Made by a program: the position numbers and the translations under genes. Positions 57,378-64,000 of a stretch of 64,000 nucleotides of DNA are shown piece after piece (position 1 is the first letter of the stretch; every line of letters starts with the position of its first letter). Under the pieces are notes generated by a model. It had not been told where the DNA came from, searched no databases, and was given only the letters and a program-made list of their open reading frames with translations. Source of the DNA: Sphingomonas jatrophae (GTDB lineage: Bacteria > Pseudomonadota > Alphaproteobacteria > Sphingomonadales > Sphingomonadaceae); NCBI RefSeq assembly GCF_900113315.1, contig NZ_FOZG01000001.1, positions 806,001-870,000 of the forward strand, read 5' to 3'.

Positions 57378-59771
57378 TTACATCTTCACGTTCAGCGTCA
57401 GCACCGCCGAGCGGGCATCGCCCGGCGTCGCCCAGCCATTGTTGCGGATGCGCGTGAAATACAGCTTGTTGCCGATGTTCTTGACGTTCAGCTGCACGCC
57501 GATGTTGCGGGTGAAGTCATAGGCCAGATAGCCCTGGTGGGTCAGCCAGTCGTCGGAGCGGATCGCCGCGGTGGTCGGCGTTGCCGCCGTCAGCAGGAAG
57601 CCGTCCTGATAGGTCAGGCCGTAGCCGACCGTCAGGCCGAACGGCAGGCGATAGGTGGTGAACAGGCTGCCCGAATGCTTCGGCGTCTGCGGCAGGAACT
57701 GGTCACCACCCGGATTGGGGTTGGCGGGCGTGTTGGTGCAGCTGCCGGTGCCGGGATTGGCGAGGCAGTTGTCCGACACCGACTGGAGCAGCTTGGCCTT
57801 CAGGTAGGTGTAGTTGGCCGTCACCGTCCACGCCGGCGTGATCGCGCCCGACGCACCCAGCGCGATGCCGTCGACGCGCGACTTGCCGTCGAGCTGCTGG
57901 TCCGGCACCGTTGGGTCGCCCGAGACGACGGCATATTTGTCGCGCTCGTTGCGGAAGGCAGAGGCCGTCAGCAGCAGGCCGCCGTCGAACACCTCGGCCT
58001 TGGCGCCGATCTCGTAATTCTTGGCCGATTCCGGGCTGATGTTGCAGGTGGTGTTGACCACGCCCGGTGCCGCGGCCGTGCACGAACCGTTGACCGAGTT
58101 GCGCGACGGGGTCCTCGAATTGCCATAGGCGATGTAGAGGCTGACCGGCTCGACCGGCTTGTAGTTGAGGCCGACGCGGTAGGAGAACAAGGTGTCCGCG
58201 TTCTTCGCCGTCGCGCCGACCGTCCGCTGCCCGAGCGTCGCGGCGGCGGTGGACAGCGTGTCGCTCCGGTTGTTGCCGCTGTTGCGCTCGACGCGGGCGC
58301 CCGCGCTCAGCTCGAACCGGCCGAGCTTCATCGTATCGAACAGATAGGCGGCGACGTTGGTCTGCTCGGCCACCGTCGCGCTGGTCGGGATGAAGTTGAT
58401 CGGGCCGCCATAGGTGTTGCTGCCGTAGGTGAAGTTCGGGTTGGCGGGCCCGGGCACGATCTCGTTCGGGTTGGCGATGTTGATCAGCGGCAGCCGGGTG
58501 TAGAAGGCCGAGCCGTTGGCGTTGCGCAGCACGTTGCCGGTCAGCAGGTCGTACCGCTCCCACGTCGCCGCGCCGCCCAGATCGATCGTGTGCTCGATGG
58601 GTCCGGTGCTGAACACCGCCTTCAGATCGATCTGGTCGAACAGCAGCTGGTTGCGCGTGTCGCGCGTGTTTCCGCGCGGACCGGTCGGGTAATAATAGCC
58701 GGCCGGGACGACGACGTTGTTCGGCGCGGCGGTGGTGCCGATGTTGACGGTGCAGGCGGCCCCCGTCGGCGTGCGGCCGGTCGCGGCGAGGCAATAGGTG
58801 CCCTGCGGCGGATTGACCCGCGTCTGCTGCTGCGAATCCTGCCAGCGCGCGAGATTGCGGATCGACACCGTGTCGCTGAACGCATGTTCGAAGATGGCAG
58901 TCAGCTGATCGACGTTGATCCGCTGCTTGTCGACATCGCGGAAGCCGAAATAGTCGCTGCGGCTGACACCCGGCACACGCCCGCCATTATAATAGGGCAC
59001 GCCATATTGGGGGATATTGTCATCCTCCTGATGGTTGAACTGCAGCGTCAGGCTGGTCGGTCCGTCGATGCCGATGGTGAGCGACGGCGCGATGCCCCAG
59101 CGCTTGTAATTCTCGACGTCGCGGCCCGGTATGTCGTTCTTGTGCCACATGCCGTTCAGGCGCACCGCGACGATGTCACTCACGCGGCGGTTGAGATCCA
59201 CGGTTGCGCGGTAATAATCGTCCGTGCCGATGCCCGCCGTCGCGATATAGGCGTCGTCCGCCTTCGGCCGCTTGGTCACGATGTTGATGTTGCCGCCGGT
59301 CGAGCCCGCGCCCGAAATCACCGAGTTGGCGCCGTTGGTCACCTCGATCTGCTCGAGATTGTAGCTGTCGGTGCGGGTGATCTGCGCGCTGTCGCGCACG
59401 CCGTCGATCGTGATGTCGTTGCTGGCGCTGTAGCCGCGGAAGGTGATGTTGTCGCCGGGGCCGGTGCCGCCCTCGCCTGCGCCGAAGGTGATGCCCGGCA
59501 CGGTGGAGAGCACGTCGCGCAGCGTCAGCAGATTCTGCTGCTCGATCACCTCGTTGGTCAGCACGGTGATCGTCTGCGGCGTATCGCGCACGGGGCGCGT
59601 GGCCTTCGGCGTCTCCTGACGGCGGCCCTTCTCCTCCAGCACGGTGCTGCGGACGACGACGCCTTCGAGTTCGGCGCCCTGTTCGCCCGGCTGCTGCTGC
59701 GCGACAACGCCCGTCAACGGCGCGACACAGGACAGCGCGAGGAACGAGCCCCGCGCCAAAGCGCTCTTCAT
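57378..59771 (-). CDS. TonB-dependent siderophore receptor (Fiu-like)
   Basis: This 797-residue outer membrane receptor has a signal peptide (about 1-25), a plug domain with [36 protein letters not shown] and [24 protein letters not shown], and a 22-strand barrel. It probably takes up catecholate-type ferric siderophores. The surface loop near residues 330-345 has a cysteine pair. The region upstream carries iron-box-like elements, and the dioxygenase gene follows. Ligand specificity cannot be read. Confidence 0.93.
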   Translation of the reverse strand: MKSALARGSFLALSCVAPLTGVVAQQQPGEQGAELEGVVVRSTVLEEKGRRQETPKATRPVRDTPQTITVLTNEVIEQQNLLTLRDVLSTVPGITFGAGEGGTGPGDNITFRGYSASNDITIDGVRDSAQITRTDSYNLEQIEVTNGANSVISGAGSTGGNINIVTKRPKADDAYIATAGIGTDDYYRATVDLNRRVSDIVAVRLNGMWHKNDIPGRDVENYKRWGIAPSLTIGIDGPTSLTLQFNHQEDDNIPQYGVPYYNGGRVPGVSRSDYFGFRDVDKQRINVDQLTAIFEHAFSDTVSIRNLARWQDSQQQTRVNPPQGTYCLAATGRTPTGAACTVNIGTTAAPNNVVVPAGYYYPTGPRGNTRDTRNQLLFDQIDLKAVFSTGPIEHTIDLGGAATWERYDLLTGNVLRNANGSAFYTRLPLINIANPNEIVPGPANPNFTYGSNTYGGPINFIPTSATVAEQTNVAAYLFDTMKLGRFELSAGARVERNSGNNRSDTLSTAAATLGQRTVGATAKNADTLFSYRVGLNYKPVEPVSLYIAYGNSRTPSRNSVNGSCTAAAPGVVNTTCNISPESAKNYEIGAKAEVFDGGLLLTASAFRNERDKYAVVSGDPTVPDQQLDGKSRVDGIALGASGAITPAWTVTANYTYLKAKLLQSVSDNCLANPGTGSCTNTPANPNPGGDQFLPQTPKHSGSLFTTYRLPFGLTVGYGLTYQDGFLLTAATPTTAAIRSDDWLTHQGYLAYDFTRNIGVQLNVKNIGNKLYFTRIRNNGWATPGDARSAVLTLNVKM

Positions 59772-59812
59772 CGGTTTTGCCCCTTACCCTGATCTAACGG
59801 GTGATCAGCTAT

Positions 59813-59854
59813 TGCGAGCCGTTCGCAGTGTCAATGCAACTCAATCGCAATAAG
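59813..59854 (-). promoter_or_regulatory. Two candidate Fur-type boxes upstream of the siderophore receptor
   Basis: One is an inverted repeat TGCGA-N5-TCGCA (59813-59827). The other, at 59830-59854, resembles ATTGCGATTGAGTTGCAT on the minus strand and matches 20 of 25 bases of the element before the DUF6628-like gene. They lie 40-85 bases before the receptor ATG. This arrangement suggests repression by Fur or a related iron sensor. Confidence 0.65.
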
Positions 59855-59923
59855 GAGCTGGTGCGTGACCGAGCGACCGCTCGATCGCGCGTATTCAGGC
59901 CGCTGCATTCCGCAGATAGCTTG

Positions 59924-62650
59924 TCAGAAGAACAACTTACGAACGCTGAGCGTCACCGCGCGGCCCAGCGGGTCGAGATAGCCGGGCTGGTAGCTGACCG
60001 GCGTCGTTCCGGCAGAATCGCGCACCCGCAGCCGCTCGTTGAGCAGGTTGGAGACATTGAGGCTCACCCGCATGCCGCGGAGAAACGGATGCTCGCGCGC
60101 CAGCGATTCGATGCTGCCGAGATTGGCGAACAACCGCACGCCCACCGTGGTCAGGTCGGAGAAGCGAAGCAGCTCGCCACCATTGACGCCGCCCGCCACC
60201 TGCGTCGCGGCCTGCCAATTGGCATTGACCCGCAGGCCGAGGCCGTTGCGCGTAATGCCGGTCTGCGCCTCAATCTCGTGCCGCGGCTGCCCGCCGGAAG
60301 AGGCGATCGCATCCTCGCCCAGCAGGTCGAGCAGCGGACCGCCGGGCGCGATCAGCAGCTCATCCTTGATGTGCCACGTGTGATAGATCGCCGCCTGCAC
60401 ACGCGTGCCGCGACCGCCGGGGCCGCCGCCGAACCCGCCGAAGCCGCGTCCACCCGGCCGGCCACCGGGCCCCGCCCCCGTTTCACGCGGCCGCGGCTCG
60501 CCACCCGGCGCGGCAGCCTGATCGCCCGGCCTGCCTTGACCGCCCGGCGGCAGCATGTCCCGCCAGGAGCGGCCGCCCTCCCCGTCGCGGCGCGGCGGCG
60601 GCGCGGACACCTGCTTGGAGAAGTTGAAGCCCCAGCGCAGTTCCGACCGCTTCGACCAGGCGAAGTTGATCGGCCGGCTGTCGATCCGCAGCAGCCGGCC
60701 CGCGGCATCGCGGGTAAAGCGATCCGGGAAGGCCGCCTCGATCGCGGCAGTGGCCGTCGGGAAACCGGCGATCGGATTGTCCACCTTGCTGCGGACGAAA
60801 TTGCCGGTCAGCGACAGGTCACCCCGCGGGATGGTGACCGGCCGCAGCGTGACGCCGAGCTTGAACACCTTGCGCTCATCCGCTGCCAGCGCCGGATTGC
60901 CGCCGGTCAGCCGCACGATCTCCGCCGTCTCGCCCCGGACGAAATCGAACACGCGGACGCCCGCCGTCGAGATGGTCGGATCACCCAGCTGGCGAATGGT
61001 GGGCGCGCCCTCGTCGAGATTGTAGGAGGCGATCAGGCTCACCTGCCGGATGGGCGACCAGGTCGTGCCGATCCCCATGGTGCGCAGCGTGCCGAAATCC
61101 GACACGCGCTCGAACCCCAGATTGAGGTTGGCCGACAGTTCGCCCAGCGCCGCCAGCGTGCCGCGCTTGCGGCTGGCGATCGGCAGGTCGAGGCTGGCCT
61201 GGCTCGATACGCTGTTGCGTGACAGATCCGTCTCGCTGCGAATGCCTGAGCGCACCGCGCTGCCATCGAGGTCGCTCAGCGTGCCGCCGATGCGCAGCGT
61301 CGCGGTCGCCGCACCCGCGGGCAGGCGGAAGGGCGTGCCGGTAACGATGCCCTGCACCTCCCCGGTGGATCCGGTGGAGCGCGCGCGATCGGTGAGCAGC
61401 GTGACACCACTGAGCGGCGCGAAGGGGTTGAGCGCGGGATCACGCGCTGCCACGCCCGCCTGGAGCGCGGTCAGGTCGAACCCGGTCTCGGTCCGCGTGC
61501 GCACCGTGTCGCGATCGTAGGTGCCGGTCACCGTCCAGTTCCAGCCGCCCTTGATCTGCCCGGTCAGCGTGGTGCCGAGATGGCCCGACCAGGTGCGCGA
61601 ACGCTGGGCGAGCGGGTCATATTCGTCGAGATAGCGGAACAGCGTCGTGTCCCCCGCAAATGGCGAGAACGGGCCCCCGGCCGGCAGCGTCAGACGCGCC
61701 CGCGCCAGGCCCTGGGCGCTCTGCGTATCGCTGTAGGTCAGCGTGCCGTTCAGGCTCGCGCCGACGCTGCCGAGGATGGTCCGTGCCAGCACCCCGTTCA
61801 GCGTCACCGTATCGCTGCCCGCCAGCAGCGTGCGATAGGGCGTCGTTTCCGTCACGCGCGGCGCGTTGGCGAAGGCGGACAGCGGCTGCGCTCCACCGGC
61901 CGCAGCGGTCGGCACGCCCAGCACCGTCGCGCTGCCCAGCCGCGGATCGACCGCGGCGCCCGGAACCGCGGAGGTGAGGTTGCCGATCGTATCGAACGGC
62001 TGGCTGGCCGCCTCACCCACCAGATCGCGTTCGCTCTCGTAGAGCGGGGTGGCGCGATCGTACCGGAGCGACAGGTTCTGCCGCGTGCCGTCGCGGATGC
62101 GGAGCAGGCCGGCGTCGCCGCGCTGCGTGCTGCGGCCGCCCTCGGTGGCGAGGCCGCCCTGCCCTTCCACCGTCACCGCCCGGAAACGGCGGCGCAGCAC
62201 CACGTTGACCACCTTCTGCGTCGGCCGGTAGCCATATTTCAGCGCCACCTCCTCGGGCAGGATCTCCACGCGCTGGATCGCCTCGGTCGGGATGTCGCGG
62301 ATCTCGGCAAAGCCGGAGATGCGACGGCCACCCAGCAGCACCACCGGCCCCTCGCCGCCACGCCCCTGTACGCTGCCCGTCTGCGGCGCGAGTTCGGCCA
62401 GCAGCTCGCTCAGCGAGCTAACACCGTAGGAGCGGATGTCCGCCCCGTTCAGCGTCACTTCCGGCGCGATGTCGCCGACGACGCTGCCTTCGGGCTTGCG
62501 ACCGGTGACGACCACCTCCTCGGCCATCTCCTCGGCACCGCCACCCGCTTCCTCCGGCATGGGCTGCCCGGCCAGGTCGGGCGCCTGCGCCGCGGCGAGC
62601 GCGGAGGCGGAGCAGAGCAAGGCGGCGGCAAGAGCGTGCAAGCGGGACAT
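59924..62650 (-). CDS. TonB-dependent receptor with a Gly/Pro-rich insert
   Basis: This 908-residue outer membrane protein has a signal peptide (LHALAAALLCSASALAAAQ), then a TonB-box-like EEVVVTGRKPEGSVVGD, a plug with LNGADIRSYGVSSLSELLAE and EILPEEVALKYGYRP, and a long beta-barrel ending in a Phe (VRKLFF). Residues about 680-750 form an unusual low-complexity segment rich in Gly, Pro and Arg (GGRPGGRGFGGFGG). The ligand is unknown; no iron box is evident upstream. The ATG at 62650 fits the signal peptide better than the open frame to 62728. Confidence 0.9.
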   Translation of the reverse strand: MSRLHALAAALLCSASALAAAQAPDLAGQPMPEEAGGGAEEMAEEVVVTGRKPEGSVVGDIAPEVTLNGADIRSYGVSSLSELLAELAPQTGSVQGRGGEGPVVLLGGRRISGFAEIRDIPTEAIQRVEILPEEVALKYGYRPTQKVVNVVLRRRFRAVTVEGQGGLATEGGRSTQRGDAGLLRIRDGTRQNLSLRYDRATPLYESERDLVGEAASQPFDTIGNLTSAVPGAAVDPRLGSATVLGVPTAAAGGAQPLSAFANAPRVTETTPYRTLLAGSDTVTLNGVLARTILGSVGASLNGTLTYSDTQSAQGLARARLTLPAGGPFSPFAGDTTLFRYLDEYDPLAQRSRTWSGHLGTTLTGQIKGGWNWTVTGTYDRDTVRTRTETGFDLTALQAGVAARDPALNPFAPLSGVTLLTDRARSTGSTGEVQGIVTGTPFRLPAGAATATLRIGGTLSDLDGSAVRSGIRSETDLSRNSVSSQASLDLPIASRKRGTLAALGELSANLNLGFERVSDFGTLRTMGIGTTWSPIRQVSLIASYNLDEGAPTIRQLGDPTISTAGVRVFDFVRGETAEIVRLTGGNPALAADERKVFKLGVTLRPVTIPRGDLSLTGNFVRSKVDNPIAGFPTATAAIEAAFPDRFTRDAAGRLLRIDSRPINFAWSKRSELRWGFNFSKQVSAPPPRRDGEGGRSWRDMLPPGGQGRPGDQAAAPGGEPRPRETGAGPGGRPGGRGFGGFGGGPGGRGTRVQAAIYHTWHIKDELLIAPGGPLLDLLGEDAIASSGGQPRHEIEAQTGITRNGLGLRVNANWQAATQVAGGVNGGELLRFSDLTTVGVRLFANLGSIESLAREHPFLRGMRVSLNVSNLLNERLRVRDSAGTTPVSYQPGYLDPLGRAVTLSVRKLFF

Positions 62651-62864
62651 GGACTTCCTGTCTGGCGGGGCTGACCGCGCCCCCTTTTGGCCCGGCGCGA
62701 TCCGGCTAAAGCGCAGGCCCTGCTGCAAGATGTTGGTTTCGACACATAAGCGTCAGGGCCGTAACGGTTCCGTCGCGGCCGCGCCTTTGCGGCCGTCTAC
62801 CAAGCAAGATAAACCCCGCCTCCGCACCTCTACGCGCGGCCACCGCCACGCGCTATGCGGCGGC

Positions 62865-63395
62865 ATGACGAACACGTCCCGCACCCTCCTCGTCCTCGGC
62901 GGCGCCCGTTCGGGCAAGAGCCGCCATGCGCAGCGGCTGGCGGAAGCGGGTGGCGGCGCGCGGCTCTTCTTCGCCACGGCGCAGGCCTATGACGACGAGA
63001 TGCGCGAGCGGATCGCGCGCCACCAGGCGGATCGCAATGCGAGCTGGACGACGGTGGAGGCGCCGATCGACCTGCCTGCTGCGATGCGCGCGGAGGATGC
63101 GGGCGGCCGCGTGCTGCTCGTCGACTGCCTGACGCTGTGGCTGTCCAACCTGCTGCTGGCCGACGCGGATCTTGAAGCCGCTGGAGACGATCTGATCGCA
63201 GCGGTGGAGCAGGCGCAGGCGCGCATCATCCTCGTCTCCAACGAAGTCGGCTTCGGCATCGTGCCGGACAATGCGCTCGCCCGCCGCTTCCGCGATGCGG
63301 CCGGCCGGCTCAACCAGCGGCTCGCCGCGGCATGCGATGCAGTGGATCTGGTGGTCGCCGGCCTGCCGCTGCGGCTGAAGGGTGGTCAGCTATAG
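62865..63395 (+). CDS. cobU: Bifunctional adenosylcobinamide kinase / guanylyltransferase
   Basis: This 176-residue enzyme has the P-loop GGARSGKS at 12-19, FFATAQAYDDEM and SNEVGFGIVPDNALARRFRDAAG, the signatures of CobU/CobP. It phosphorylates adenosylcobinamide and adds GMP in the final part of cobalamin assembly. No other cob genes are in the window. The ATG at 62865 is the first that keeps the P-loop N-terminal. The stop overlaps the convergent molybdoenzyme gene. Confidence 0.95.
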   Translation: MTNTSRTLLVLGGARSGKSRHAQRLAEAGGGARLFFATAQAYDDEMRERIARHQADRNASWTTVEAPIDLPAAMRAEDAGGRVLLVDCLTLWLSNLLLADADLEAAGDDLIAAVEQAQARIILVSNEVGFGIVPDNALARRFRDAAGRLNQRLAAACDAVDLVVAGLPLRLKGGQL

Positions 63396-64000
63396 CGTTC
63401 CTCGGCCCACGGATCACCGCGCATGTGGTAGCCGTTGACCTCCCAGAAACCGGGCCGATCGGCGCCGAGCAGCTCGATCGCGCTGATCCACTTGGCGCTT
63501 TTCCAGAAATAGAGGTGCGGGATCACCAGCCGCGCCGGGCCGCCATGCTCGCGCGTGAGCGGACGGCCCTGCCAGCCATGCGCCAGCAGTGCGTCTTCGG
63601 CGGCGAAGTCAGCCAGGGGAACGTTGGTGGTGTAGCCGTCATATCCGTGCAGCAGCGCGTGCGTCGCCTCATCCCTCGGGCCGACCAGATCGAGCAGGGT
63701 ACGCGTCGACACGCCCGCCCAGTCGTTATCGTACCGGGACCAGCTGGTGACGCAGTGGATGTCGCTGCGGGATTTCACCTGCGGCAGCGCCATCAGCCCC
63801 GCCCAGTCGAGCGTCACCGGTCGTTCCACCATGCCGCCGATCTTCAGACGCCATCGTTCGTGCGAGACATCGGGCTGGCGACCGAGATCGAGCACGGGCC
63901 AGTTCTTGACGAGGTGCTGGCCGGGGGGCAGCCGCTCGCCGGCCGCGCGCACCGGAGCCTGCGCGAGAAAGCGCCCCTCTTGCGCCCATTTCTGCTTGGT
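63386..64000 (-). CDS. Sulfite oxidase-like molybdopterin-dependent oxidoreductase, 5' end outside the window
   Basis: The reading frame runs off the window start side: 16 further codons (TKQKWAQEGRFLAQAP) precede the GTG at 63952, so the N-terminus lies beyond base 64000. The visible part of about 204 residues has PPGQHLVKNWPVLDLG, an HCVTSWS segment whose Cys would ligate molybdenum, and a C-terminal GYHMRGDPWAEERY typical of the cytoplasmic sulfite-oxidase-like group. Substrate is unknown. Confidence 0.9.
   Translation of the reverse strand, partial: TKQKWAQEGRFLAQAPVRAAGERLPPGQHLVKNWPVLDLGRQPDVSHERWRLKIGGMVERPVTLDWAGLMALPQVKSRSDIHCVTSWSRYDNDWAGVSTRTLLDLVGPRDEATHALLHGYDGYTTNVPLADFAAEDALLAHGWQGRPLTREHGGPARLVIPHLYFWKSAKWISAIELLGADRPGFWEVNGYHMRGDPWAEERYS

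Noticed and set aside
57537-59792. 751-codon plus-strand frame
   Set aside because: It is the antisense shadow of the TonB siderophore receptor, with a biased Arg/Ala/Gly composition.
62651-62864. Cobalamin riboswitch before cobU
   Set aside because: I looked for the conserved B12-box sequence and did not find it in the gap.

Overview
The window is GC-rich, densely packed chromosomal DNA from an alphaproteobacterium, most probably a sphingomonad (Sphingomonas or a close relative). The grounds are the alphaproteobacterial gene neighbourhoods (pyrF / trpF-trpB-trpA-accD-folC; pcm-like / tolC / popZ / valS; comF / grxC / nitrilase / DUF1178; aroK-aroB beside xerD-accA), the cell-cycle genes cpdR and popZ, the large TonB-dependent receptors, and many ATGA stop/start overlaps. 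No species can be named from sequence reading alone. I saw no insertion sequence, prophage, CRISPR array or rRNA; most of the window is core genome.

Layout. 1-5.8 kb: a Na+/H+ antiporter cut by the window edge, an alcohol dehydrogenase / hypothetical / glutaredoxin operon, a DUF2243 membrane protein with a tiny partner, tRNA-Arg(CCT), and the comF-grxC-nitrilase-DUF1178 operon. 6.5-8.4 kb: a divergent methyltransferase, a MutT-type Nudix protein and two Flp pilins closed by a strong terminator. 8.4-13.8 kb: an M48 protease, accA, xerD, and an unrecognised exported 607-residue protein overlapped by a 45-residue membrane protein. 13.8-20.5 kb: aroK-aroB, DUF2256, a CPA2 antiporter operon, cvpA and radA. 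20.7-30.7 kb: a patatin-like protein, lapA-like gene, pyrF, GFA protein, MFS transporter, trpFBA, accD and folC. 30.8-41.3 kb: a DUF6628-like gene behind an iron-box-like element, a flippase, a sulfotransferase, tRNA-Val(GAC), cpdR, a formylglutamate amidohydrolase, a candidate sRNA, cytochrome b561, SapC, an FAD-linked dehydrogenase, a fused membrane/spermidine-synthase-like protein and hemB. 41.4-51.1 kb: a lipid kinase, MATE exporter, valS, a LOV hybrid histidine kinase, popZ, tolC and a pcm-like gene. 51.2-64 kb: an ECF41 sigma factor with its carboxymuconolactone-decarboxylase-like target, the otsB-GH15-otsA operon, an iron-uptake unit (TonB receptor plus PiuC-like dioxygenase), a second TonB receptor, cobU and an edge-cut molybdoenzyme.

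How genes work together. trpFBA, accD/accA, folC, pyrF, aroKB and hemB serve primary metabolism. otsA and otsB make trehalose, and the GH15 enzyme translated between them may degrade it. The TonB receptor and dioxygenase form an iron-responsive unit, and the box at the receptor resembles one in front of the DUF6628-like gene. The ECF41 sigma factor sits directly behind its likely target, and that target carries an exact match to the ECF41 promoter motif. The LOV kinase sits inside the otherwise conserved tolC-popZ-valS block, which suggests acquisition of a blue-light sensor there.
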